From Ecdyonurus torrentis (Eukaryota > Arthropoda > Insecta > Ephemeroptera > Heptageniidae), in NCBI GenBank assembly GCA_949318235.1, contig OX439131.1, forward strand, positions 13,231,700-13,295,699: 64,000 bases of DNA, in the 5' to 3' direction. Numbering within the stretch: position 1 is the stretch's first letter; each line of letters starts with the position of its first letter. This document shows positions 22,191 to 33,648 of this stretch, piece by piece. The notes under the pieces were generated by a model that saw only the letters and a program-made list of their open reading frames with translations, did not search any database and was not told where the DNA came from. A program made the position numbers and the translations under genes.

Positions 22191-22294
22191 GACCAACTCT
22201 TGGTTGTAGTGATTTTTCCCGTATATGCATATTCAAAAATTCCCGCAAAAAAAGGAGAATTTTAAAAAATTGAGACAAAGAACCGCAAAGAACT

Positions 22295-25200
22295 TATAAC
22301 ATATGGGGAAACGCCCCTCAAGTAATTTTATTTTTAAAATTTCGCGGTCGAGTTTTGATTGCGGCGTCGAAAATTTCTTAAGTATTTTACTTGAGAATAG
22401 ATCGCGTTTGTTGATGTTTTGAGAAGTTCTTTTGTATGTGTATTTTGGGTCCTTTTATCACATACTGGACCAGTTTTAGTGTATTTAATCAATATAAGAA
22501 GTAATGCTGCACGGCTGAAGATTATACGTAAGCATAAATAATAACTAGGTATGTAATCATTTAAATGTTAAGTTAGCGTCATATTTTGGTGGGTGTTGTG
22601 GGTAAACAAAGGCTATAAGAATTATTATTTTTTATAATATTTGGCTTACTTGAGGCCGAATATCTGAAATTAAGTATGCGTATGAGCACAGTTTGGTATA
22701 GTAAATGAGAACAATAAGTAATGGTGGTTGTTAAACTCATGAAATGAGATTTCTGAGTGATATAAAAAAGTAATTAAAAGTGGGTTTGTTTGGTTGAAGA
22801 TTTGGTTCTCAAAACAAACTGTTGCATATTTACTGTGAATAATAAAGGGGAAAGGAGCACAGTTAAATATTACATATCACCTATATGCATATTATCATAT
22901 TCAAATCTCATATATTTTGGATTGTGTGTGAATTTTTATTGACTTTAAGTGAGAGAGAAAGTTAATTAAAGTTATTTTACATAATACATTTTGTATGCAT
23001 TTTGGTCCATAGCACTGATTGGTGGAAAGGGGTTGCTATGGGGTACAGTGAGTGAGGCGGGCGAGTTGCTTGAGAAAATCACGAGCACAAGAGAGTTTTT
23101 GTCTCCAAAACACATGGCCTTATTTCTTAGGAGAAGGGGGTAGAAAAATGCAGTTTTAGCTAGGGGAGATTAGATTTTTTATGCAGCCGTCAGATTTTTG
23201 GTGTGATTTTTGTGTCCTTGAACGCTTATAAGTAGCCTAAAATTTAACATTGCATTTTTTATGCATAGTAAAGCATACAAGAATTAAAATTATTTATTTT
23301 TCTATTTTTTATTTAATATTAAAAATCATCAGTTTTTCATTTAATTTCACAACGTTCAAGCACACAAAAGTCCTAATATTTTAGTATAGGTTAAAATATG
23401 TTTTATGGTCACTTCCAAACTTATAATTTTATTAAATTTTGGTTTTATATTGATATTATTGAAATAATTTGATGGTCATTTAATGCAACATTTTTCAATA
23501 TTGTTATATTTTTCTTTGCCAATAAATTTATAATTTATTTTGCTTGTTTAATGGTTCATTTTGAAATATTGAGAACATTTAAATTATTAAACAAGTATTA
23601 TAATATTTCAAAACATTAATTATTATTAAAATAAATTATTTCAATAATGTCATATATTTTTAATTACTGTATTTTGGGAAATAGTGCATGTCATTTTTCA
23701 ATAATAATTTTAACCGAAAAATTAGCATTTTTTTTATATGTTATATAGCAAAACCAATGGATTATTTTTATTTTTTATATTTTCAAGTAAAATTATTTTG
23801 TTCTTAAAATTCTAAATTTTTAATCATGGCAGTCAAGTTGAAAGAGAGAGGGAGGTAGTCGTGACGTTTCACCCTCAAAGAGCGTCATGATTGGTCCAGA
23901 GTCATTGAGAGGGGATGATTCTGGAGAAATATTTTACTCTTAAGGCTTGATCACGGCCATGTTAAGTCAGTCGTGGTGAACAAGTGGGTAAGACCCTGTA
24001 TGGCTCCCCAGGAGGGCAAAGCGTACATTCTCAGCTGCGATCTTTATTTTAATGGAGTAAAATAGAGACGAATCAGACTCCTTTGGTAAGTTTGAATACT
24101 TAACTTACTATAGAAATCTTTTCAAGTATTAACATTACATACAGGGAGAGGAGTAACCTTTGTAAGTTTAAATACTTAGCTTACCCTGGTAATATTGTCA
24201 AGTATTAACATCACATTCAGGGCGAGGAGTAATTATGATGAACGGTCAAGTGGTTAATTAATTGGTGGTTGTTAAAGGATAAATTGGTCGTTATTTCATC
24301 ATGCCTGTATATTATATTAAATTTTATACAGAAGGACAATAGTTAAAATTTAAAAGGAGTTGAGATTTTTTGGCTTTTTGTGCAATATGGAGTGGGGGAA
24401 ACATCTCTTGTCTGAGAGGCAAAGTACAGTGGTGGTCAAAATTAATTTACTAGTTTTGATAGTTAAGTCGACGGTAGCGCCAAGTGGAGGTGGGAAGAAA
24501 TAAAGGTGGTTGCCAGTTTATAATATTGTCATTTTTCGAGTGGATGGCGGTATTATATACGAGAAGAGCCAAGTGGAGGCGGAACGAGTTAATGGTGGTT
24601 GTTTTTATATAATATTGTAATATGGGGATATGCAATGTTATATAAGCGAGGTTATAGCCAAGCGGTGGCGGATTGAGTTAATGGTGGTTGCATTTTTATA
24701 GTATTGCATAACATGGGGTATATGTAATACTGTAATGGAAAGTAGAGCCAAGTGGTGGCAGAAAATAATATAATGGCGATGTCATGATGGAGCGTGACAA
24801 AATATAATTCAATAGTTTGACATTCAATAATTTACAATTTTTGGCTTCAATTAAATTCAATAGTAATCATACAAAAAATAAATTCATATAATCCATTGTT
24901 TTCCAATTTTCATGCAATTAATAATTAATAATAAAATATTTTTAGGTGTTTATTATTTATTAATTATTACCAAATTTGAACATTTAAATTTTATATTTAT
25001 AAAAATATTATTTTTGTTCAACATTTCAATGTATAAGACTGTATCCTAAATATTTGTGACAATTAAAATATAATATGTTTTCTTTACAAACATATACTTC
25101 AAACAGAAATTTTGTGCATTTCCTATTTTACCTGATAGAACCTTATGATAATATTAAGTTAATTTTAATTAATTTTAACTTACACTAAATTTACTGATTT

Positions 25201-25763
25201 TATAATTTAAGCTTTTTGGCTATTTATTTTATAATAAAATCTTCATAATTAAATATTTGGTCATAATGTCATATGAAATTGATTGTTAGAATAAACCGAG
25301 TTGAAGTTGGTGGTTAAAGATTTTAATAGTCAATAGAACAGCATCATATGATAATCAACATCAAAATTAGTCAATAAAAGAAATTGCAAGTCTTTATCAA
25401 TTATTGATTAATTAGAATATTATTAATTCTTAATTAATAATATTTACCAAATATGACCAAAAATAGTCAAAGTAGTTTAAATTATGATTTTTTCTATTGA
25501 TAGCTAATTAACTAATAGTCTAAAAAGCAACATTAAAAACTTCAAATATTCACTGAAGTGGTAGATTTCAAAGAAACTATCACTTCCATAGTATCAATAG
25601 TTAAAATCTGTGACGCGGTGGTTTTGATATCATATCTCTAAGACACAATATGAGCCTTCCACCACCAATGATGGGGCTGCAGAGACCTTCACTTCCAGAC
25701 AACCACGAGTCCCAGGCTCGCCCCCCATCATTTCCACCAACCCCCAAAAGCCGCTACGTCACA
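22295..25763 (+). repeat. 5' LTR of copy 2 (3469 bp)
   Basis: It begins TATAACATATGGGG and ends CGCTACGTCACA. By eye it is identical or nearly so to 26841-30309. The 89-bp tandem array is at about 24470-24780. Confidence 0.9.
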
Positions 25764-25765
25764 GT

Positions 25766-25776
25766 TGGGGGCTCGG
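25766..25776 (+). other. Primer-binding site (tRNA-Pro-like), copy 2
   Basis: TGGGGGCTCGG, two bases after the LTR end, identical in sequence and spacing to copy 1. Confidence 0.75.
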
Positions 25777-26070
25777 CTAAACAACTTCCGGTTGAACATT
25801 TGTCATTTATTTGTTCAATCAAACAGGTTCTATCAAAATCCAACTTCAAAAAATTTTTAAATGCCACAAAAACAGTCTTAAAAATTTTTAACTTTCACAA
25901 AACACCTTTATAAAACTATATCAATGATGTTTATGTACAAAAAATTTTTGTGTAAGGCCAAACACAATTTTTATTTTGTTTAAGCATCATCCCGTGGAAA
26001 GTGTGAGTTGGAAAGAAAAATCGCCAACCTGCAAAGATCTTCATTCAATACTACTTTATAAATTTTAATA

Positions 26071-26697
26071 ATGGCTGATTCAGAAAAAGAGAATCGCGTT
26101 ATTATTAATAAATTTAATTTATCACTATCAGACTTTAATAAAATTACTCATGATGGTTTGCATTCTTTTCTAAAAAATTCCAAAAATTTAGATAATATCA
26201 TGCTATTTCAAAATTTCTTTTTATTACAAAAAATAATTAGCTTTAATCTAATGTTCAGTGATTCAACAACAAAGGAGGAAATCTGTCTGATAAGTCGAAA
26301 ATTAGAATTCACAACTAAAATATTAAAAAATAGTATGCATAAATTAAAAATAGCATCTGATACATTGTTGGAGGTTCAAAATAATAATGTTTCAGAAAAA
26401 TCAGAAAATTCAATGGAGGATATGACTTGTCAGTTGGAAGGCAAAAATATTAATCCTGTTCTTTTAGCAGGATCATCTAAACACACAGATCTACAAGAAT
26501 CTACAATTCCAGAGGGTGCCCAGCAGCGTTTAGTGACAGTTGCTTCTACCGATTGGGACCAGCGTGGGATTGATTGGGTTACATCATACTCAATGCAGGA
26601 CATTCAAGAAGCCGTACATCATCTACAATGTTTCCGAAAGTTTGGACCTGGAGGTTGGACTTTCTGGAACAGTTCTTTCCGAGGCAACAAGAAATAG
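26071..26697 (+). CDS. Sole ORF of the giant-LTR element, copy 2 (unknown family)
   Basis: 208 codons, collinear with the 209-aa ORF of copy 1. The differences cluster around codons 115-135, where copy 1 has an extra isoleucine and several substitutions; both ends are almost unchanged. The stop is followed by about 80 bases of pyrimidine-rich sequence, then AGGGGTGGATAT directly before the 3' LTR, the best available polypurine-tract candidate. No recognised domain. Confidence 0.7.
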   Translation: MADSEKENRVIINKFNLSLSDFNKITHDGLHSFLKNSKNLDNIMLFQNFFLLQKIISFNLMFSDSTTKEEICLISRKLEFTTKILKNSMHKLKIASDTLLEVQNNNVSEKSENSMEDMTCQLEGKNINPVLLAGSSKHTDLQESTIPEGAQQRLVTVASTDWDQRGIDWVTSYSMQDIQEAVHHLQCFRKFGPGGWTFWNSSFRGNKK

Positions 26698-26840
26698 AAA
26701 CACACAGCAGAGATCTTCAATCAACATTTCGTAATTATAAGCTAACCTTTGTAAAATTTCTCAAAAAATCAACAAACCCGAGTAACTTCGCCTTTTTTCT
26801 TTTTTCTCTTTTTCTTTTTTGTTTTTTTAGGGGTGGATAT

Positions 26841-29800
26841 TATAACATATGGGGAAACGCCCCTCAAGTAATTTTATTTTTAAAATTTCGCGGTCGAGTT
26901 TTGATTGCGGCGTCGAAAATTTCTTAAGTATTTTACTTGAGAATAGATCGCGTTTGTTGATGTTTTGAGAAGTTCTTTTGTATGTGTATTTTGGGTCCTT
27001 TTATCACATACTGGACCAGTTTTAGTGTATTTAATCAATATAAGAAGTAATGCTGCACGGCTGAAGATTATACGTAAGCATAAATAATAACTAGGTATGT
27101 AATCATTTAAATGTTAAGTTAGCGTCATATTTTGGTGGGTGTTGTGGGTAAACAAAGGCTATAAGAATTATTATTTTTTATAATATTTGGCTTACTTGAG
27201 GCCGAATATCTGAAATTAAGTATGCGTATGAGCACAGTTTGGTATAGTAAATGAGAACAATAAGTAATGGTGGTTGTTAAACTCATGAAATGAGATTTCT
27301 GAGTGATATAAAAAAGTAATTAAAAGTGGGTTTGTTTGGTTGAAGATTTGGTTCTCAAAACAAACTGTTGCATATTTACTGTGAATAATAAAGGGGAAAG
27401 GAGCACAGTTAAATATTACATATCACCTATATGCATATTATCATATTCAAATCTCATATATTTTGGATTGTGTGTGAATTTTTATTGACTTTAAGTGAGA
27501 GAGAAAGTTAATTAAAGTTATTTTACATAATACATTTTGTATGCATTTTGGTCCATAGCACTGATTGGTGGAAAGGGGTTGCTATGGGGTACAGTGAGTG
27601 AGGCGGGCGAGTTGCTTGAGAAAATCACGAGCACAAGAGAGTTTTTGTCTCCAAAACACATGGCCTTATTTCTTAGGAGAAGGGGGTAGAAAAATGCAGT
27701 TTTAGCTAGGGGAGATTAGATTTTTTATGCAGCCGTCAGATTTTTGGTGTGATTTTTGTGTCCTTGAACGCTTATAAGTAGCCTAAAATTTAACATTGCA
27801 TTTTTTATGCATAGTAAAGCATACAAGAATTAAAATTATTTATTTTTCTATTTTTTATTTAATATTAAAAATCATCAGTTTTTCATTTAATTTCACAACG
27901 TTCAAGCACACAAAAGTCCTAATATTTTAGTATAGGTTAAAATATGTTTTATGGTCACTTCCAAACTTATAATTTTATTAAATTTTGGTTTTATATTGAT
28001 ATTATTGAAATAATTTGATGGTCATTTAATGCAACATTTTTCAATATTGTTATATTTTTCTTTGCCAATAAATTTATAATTTATTTTGCTTGTTTAATGG
28101 TTCATTTTGAAATATTGAGAACATTTAAATTATTAAACAAGTATTATAATATTTCAAAACATTAATTATTATTAAAATAAATTATTTCAATAATGTCATA
28201 TATTTTTAATTACTGTATTTTGGGAAATAGTGCATGTCATTTTTCAATAATAATTTTAACCGAAAAATTAGCATTTTTTTTATATGTTATATAGCAAAAC
28301 CAATGGATTATTTTTATTTTTTATATTTTCAAGTAAAATTATTTTGTTCTTAAAATTCTAAATTTTTAATCATGGCAGTCAAGTTGAAAGAGAGAGGGAG
28401 GTAGTCGTGACGTTTCACCCTCAAAGAGCGTCATGATTGGTCCAGAGTCATTGAGAGGGGATGATTCTGGAGAAATATTTTACTCTTAAGGCTTGATCAC
28501 GGCCATGTTAAGTCAGTCGTGGTGAACAAGTGGGTAAGACCCTGTATGGCTCCCCAGGAGGGCAAAGCGTACATTCTCAGCTGCGATCTTTATTTTAATG
28601 GAGTAAAATAGAGACGAATCAGACTCCTTTGGTAAGTTTGAATACTTAACTTACTATAGAAATCTTTTCAAGTATTAACATTACATACAGGGAGAGGAGT
28701 AACCTTTGTAAGTTTAAATACTTAGCTTACCCTGGTAATATTGTCAAGTATTAACATCACATTCAGGGCGAGGAGTAATTATGATGAACGGTCAAGTGGT
28801 TAATTAATTGGTGGTTGTTAAAGGATAAATTGGTCGTTATTTCATCATGCCTGTATATTATATTAAATTTTATACAGAAGGACAATAGTTAAAATTTAAA
28901 AGGAGTTGAGATTTTTTGGCTTTTTGTGCAATATGGAGTGGGGGAAACATCTCTTGTCTGAGAGGCAAAGTACAGTGGTGGTCAAAATTAATTTACTAGT
29001 TTTGATAGTTAAGTCGACGGTAGCGCCAAGTGGAGGTGGGAAGAAATAAAGGTGGTTGCCAGTTTATAATATTGTCATTTTTCGAGTGGATGGCGGTATT
29101 ATATACGAGAAGAGCCAAGTGGAGGCGGAACGAGTTAATGGTGGTTGTTTTTATATAATATTGTAATATGGGGATATGCAATGTTATATAAGCGAGGTTA
29201 TAGCCAAGCGGTGGCGGATTGAGTTAATGGTGGTTGCATTTTTATAGTATTGCATAACATGGGGTATATGTAATACTGTAATGGAAAGTAGAGCCAAGTG
29301 GTGGCAGAAAATAATATAATGGCGATGTCATGATGGAGCGTGACAAAATATAATTCAATAGTTTGACATTCAATAATTTACAATTTTTGGCTTCAATTAA
29401 ATTCAATAGTAATCATACAAAAAATAAATTCATATAATCCATTGTTTTCCAATTTTCATGCAATTAATAATTAATAATAAAATATTTTTAGGTGTTTATT
29501 ATTTATTAATTATTACCAAATTTGAACATTTAAATTTTATATTTATAAAAATATTATTTTTGTTCAACATTTCAATGTATAAGACTGTATCCTAAATATT
29601 TGTGACAATTAAAATATAATATGTTTTCTTTACAAACATATACTTCAAACAGAAATTTTGTGCATTTCCTATTTTACCTGATAGAACCTTATGATAATAT
29701 TAAGTTAATTTTAATTAATTTTAACTTACACTAAATTTACTGATTTTATAATTTAAGCTTTTTGGCTATTTATTTTATAATAAAATCTTCATAATTAAAT

Positions 29801-30309
29801 ATTTGGTCATAATGTCATATGAAATTGATTGTTAGAATAAACCGAGTTGAAGTTGGTGGTTAAAGATTTTAATAGTCAATAGAACAGCATCATATGATAA
29901 TCAACATCAAAATTAGTCAATAAAAGAAATTGCAAGTCTTTATCAATTATTGATTAATTAGAATATTATTAATTCTTAATTAATAATATTTACCAAATAT
30001 GACCAAAAATAGTCAAAGTAGTTTAAATTATGATTTTTTCTATTGATAGCTAATTAACTAATAGTCTAAAAAGCAACATTAAAAACTTCAAATATTCACT
30101 GAAGTGGTAGATTTCAAAGAAACTATCACTTCCATAGTATCAATAGTTAAAATCTGTGACGCGGTGGTTTTGATATCATATCTCTAAGACACAATATGAG
30201 CCTTCCACCACCAATGATGGGGCTGCAGAGACCTTCACTTCCAGACAACCACGAGTCCCAGGCTCGCCCCCCATCATTTCCACCAACCCCCAAAAGCCGC
30301 TACGTCACA
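26841..30309 (+). repeat. 3' LTR of copy 2 (3469 bp)
   Basis: Directly repeated partner of 22295-25763; the outer end is defined by the AACT target duplication at 30310-30313. Confidence 0.9.
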
Positions 30310-30528
30310 AACTGATTAATTAAATGTTGTATTACATGCTACTTCTTCCTAAAACGCAATGATAATAATAATAACAGTTTTTCTTAATTATAATTAGTAA
30401 TTTTTAGTAAAATAGAAACACACAAAATTAATTTTTGACCTAAAGAAAAGGGGGCGTGTCGGGGTCGGGGGCGTATCTTATTGTATACAAACTTCACAAT
30501 CGGAGTAGTTTGGTCGGACTTTTATCAA

Positions 30529-30728
30529 NNNNNNNNNNNNNNNNNNNNNNNNNNNNNNNNNNNNNNNNNNNNNNNNNNNNNNNNNNNNNNNNNNNNNNNN
30601 NNNNNNNNNNNNNNNNNNNNNNNNNNNNNNNNNNNNNNNNNNNNNNNNNNNNNNNNNNNNNNNNNNNNNNNNNNNNNNNNNNNNNNNNNNNNNNNNNNNN
30701 NNNNNNNNNNNNNNNNNNNNNNNNNNNN
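30529..30728. other. 200-bp assembly gap with duplicated flanks
   Basis: A run of exactly 200 Ns. The same 18 bases, TGGTCGGACTTTTATCAA, lie directly on both sides (30511-30528 and 30729-30746). This looks like two contigs that overlap and were not merged, so the real gap may be zero. Reading frames that cross the Ns are artefacts. It sits just upstream of the AAGAB start, in the probable promoter or 5' UTR. Confidence 0.9.
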
Positions 30729-30793
30729 TGGTCGGACTTTTATCAAATTTTCTCTGTATTCAAATCTGATTCAATTTATAAAATAGATTTATA

Positions 30794-33611
30794 ATGGAGA
30801 ACAAACCTTCTGCGGTGGTGATAAGTGTTACTTCAATGGAGCCAGATGATATTATTAAACGTAAGATGAATGTAGATTTAAAAGTTTTGCACGGTCGCAT
30901 ATGACATCATAAACGCTGCATGTTTTTGTCTGTTTTATTTGCTTTTGTTAACTATAATTTGGGTATGTTTGAATGCATGTAGTTAAATGAGTATTTTTTA
31001 CTCTTTCATTATATTTTCTTTTTCTTTTTTTCAGTTATCTTGGATTCAGATGATCTATCCGAGCCAACTTTTCTAGAGGAACAGATCCGTGCCTATCCAT
31101 GGCGAATAGACACCAAGTACTATACAGCAGATATTCATCTGTGTGCGCTTCCAAAGAAAACAATTGGTAGCAAGCAGTTTGCTCAGGGTGTGGGTGCTGC
31201 ACTCGTGAATTTTGACCCTCTCAAGGTACTGTGTATACTGTACTCTGTTCAAAGATAATTTCAATTATTTTATTGGTAATGTTGTATCATGGTTTTTGCA
31301 CCACACCACCCTAAAACCAGGCCCGTGACTAATGCTTCTCTTATGTAGCAATACGTACCATCAAAGGAGGAGCAAAACTGGTGCATCCACATATTGTCGG
31401 AGACCAGATGTATTTTATGTGGTGGTCATGGTAGACCTGACCTGATACCAAAATGGTGCAGTTCTGTATATTTTTTATAGTGGTGCTCACACAAGTCCAA
31501 ATGTAAGGCAATAATGCTGTTCTTAAACCCTGTTTTCTGTTACTAAAATGACAATCAACTAAGTTTATTCAAATGTATTGCACATTTTTTGGTACAGTAA
31601 AAAGAAAAACGACATTTCGTAACACTCCTCCCCTGATAAGTGTTATGCACAAAATAGACCTGCTACACCATAATTATGAGGAAACATTTGTCACAAACCT
31701 GATTTTTTTTTTTTGGGTGGTGGTGTGCAGCGCAGGTTTATTTGTAGTCGTACACCAGTGCAGTTTATTTTTGTTATTTGTTTTGAAATATTATTTTATT
31801 ATTACAGTATTATTATTTTTTACTGCACAATATTATTTTTTTTAGTGTAGATTTACCATCAATATAATCTTGCAGGAAGACTGTCTGCAAATTGTTGAGA
31901 CTTGGCTGCCATTTATCAAAGAACTATCACCTGAAGTTCAGATGTTGATCTGTGAGAGATGCCCAGACTCTGATACTTTACAAGGTACAACTATGTAATT
32001 GTGATAACACAACAACGCAAGCAGTACATGCATCAACTTTTGATTTCCAGTATATTTGTTAATACTCACTGAATCATAAAACTAATGTATGCTACCTGTG
32101 TAGCTCAGTACCAATTGGCATTAAATAAGGCATGCTCCTACTAATTTCCTATCCTTTAGCATTGCAGAGCTATTGTAATAAAGTATTTTTTGAGAAAACT
32201 ACTGCACTGACAGTGAGGCCAGAAGATTTTAAATGAAGGCTATTAGCTGCACTTTTATAGTCACAGACATTAAAAAATCTTAACTTTACCACCACTTCAT
32301 TCATACTACCTACGGTATACTGTACACTGTATACTATTCACAAATTTTAATTTGTACTTAAGATAAGTTAATTCATTTTAAACCATTGCAGTTAGATATG
32401 ATAAAATTATATGGAAAGGATGGAGGATACCAGCAAGGGTCACATAATAGTTAAGAAATGTCTTATAGTTTGTAGACAAATTTGCTAGCACAGAGTTAAT
32501 GTAGCTTTGGGATAAAAACAGAGTATGGGTTCTTCAGTCCTAACCAGTCATGGAGTCGATACCGAAATTTTTGATACCGATATGATGCCGATATTCTTAA
32601 ATTTTGCCGATACCGATACCGATACGATACTCGCAATTTTTTTTGGCTCCGATACGATACCGATACGATACCGATATTTTCCGATATTTTTTCGATATTT
32701 CATACATACATATTGCACTATAAATTTCATTTTTTTTTAATTTTTTTTTTTCATCTTTGAGGTATAAATTTGTATCATTAAATCCATATTTTTACCACAT
32801 TTATTTATTTATTTATTTATTTTATTCTATTGTTTGTTTGTTAACCTAAAATGACTCAAATAAATTGTAGTAGATTTAAAAAAATAATAATAATTCGTTT
32901 AATGAAATTGATGGACGATTAGAATATGCTCTACTGTTTCCAAGCACTTTTATTAGTTATTTACGAATTAGCAGTTACCTTATTTAGTATAAAAGTGATT
33001 TTGAAATATTTAATGAATTTAATTTTTTTCTTTATTTTTTATTTTATAAAATAAACAAAGTATCATTACCTTCGTATTTATTATTATTATTATTGCACCA
33101 AAACCGATTAATCGTATAAAAAAGTCCAAATTTTCCCTCTGGTCGCAAAAATCCTTTGGTTTTGTAAACCTTTTAAAAATTCTAACCTTGTAAAAATTTT
33201 GTAGAAATACATTAATGGAAGTATGCTACATCTTTTGTAAATTCTAATGCATTGAATTAATGTAACGGTACAGAGATTTAAAATGTCAATCATTGGTTAT
33301 ATTTTATTGTGATTTCTACCGGCTCTTTAGTCATTAGGAGAGATCATAGATAGTAATGTACGACCACACGACGGATTTCTCAGAAACTAGGCGACAGTCG
33401 CTCACTATTTTTTTTTTTGTTTTTTTTCATAAAAAGAAGAAAAAAACTTTTAACACCGTTGTTTTTATTTTTATTGTATGTAAAATAGAAAAGGTGCACG
33501 TCGCCCTGCCCTGTTGTTATAGCAAAATGACAAATATAGGAGTGAATTTTATTGTACAGGTACGAAAGATAGATAATGACTTGTGGAATGTTCTCGATGC
33601 TTTTTGAGTTA

Positions 33612-33648
<37 letters not shown>

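Larger units (their letters stand above)
22295..30309 (+). mobile_element. Giant-LTR minimal retrotransposon, copy 2 (inverted relative to copy 1)
   Basis: 8015 bp. The LTRs at 22295-25763 and 26841-30309 are both 3469 bp and flank a 1077-bp internal region. The target duplication is AACT at 22291-22294 and 30310-30313. The ends, primer site and ORF match copy 1. The two LTRs of this copy share variants not found in copy 1, such as TTTTTCAATATTG near 23491 and 28039. That is the pattern expected when both LTRs derive from one reverse-transcribed template. It lies between the SLC37-like gene and AAGAB. Confidence 0.9.

Noticed and set aside
3290..30309. Reading the A-B-A arrangement as a segmental or tandem gene duplication
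   Set aside because: Perfect 4-bp target duplications, equal LTR lengths within each element and the primer site show LTR retrotransposition instead.
30456..30794. Frames of about 100 codons crossing the N run
   Set aside because: They consist mostly of unknown residues and are gap artefacts.
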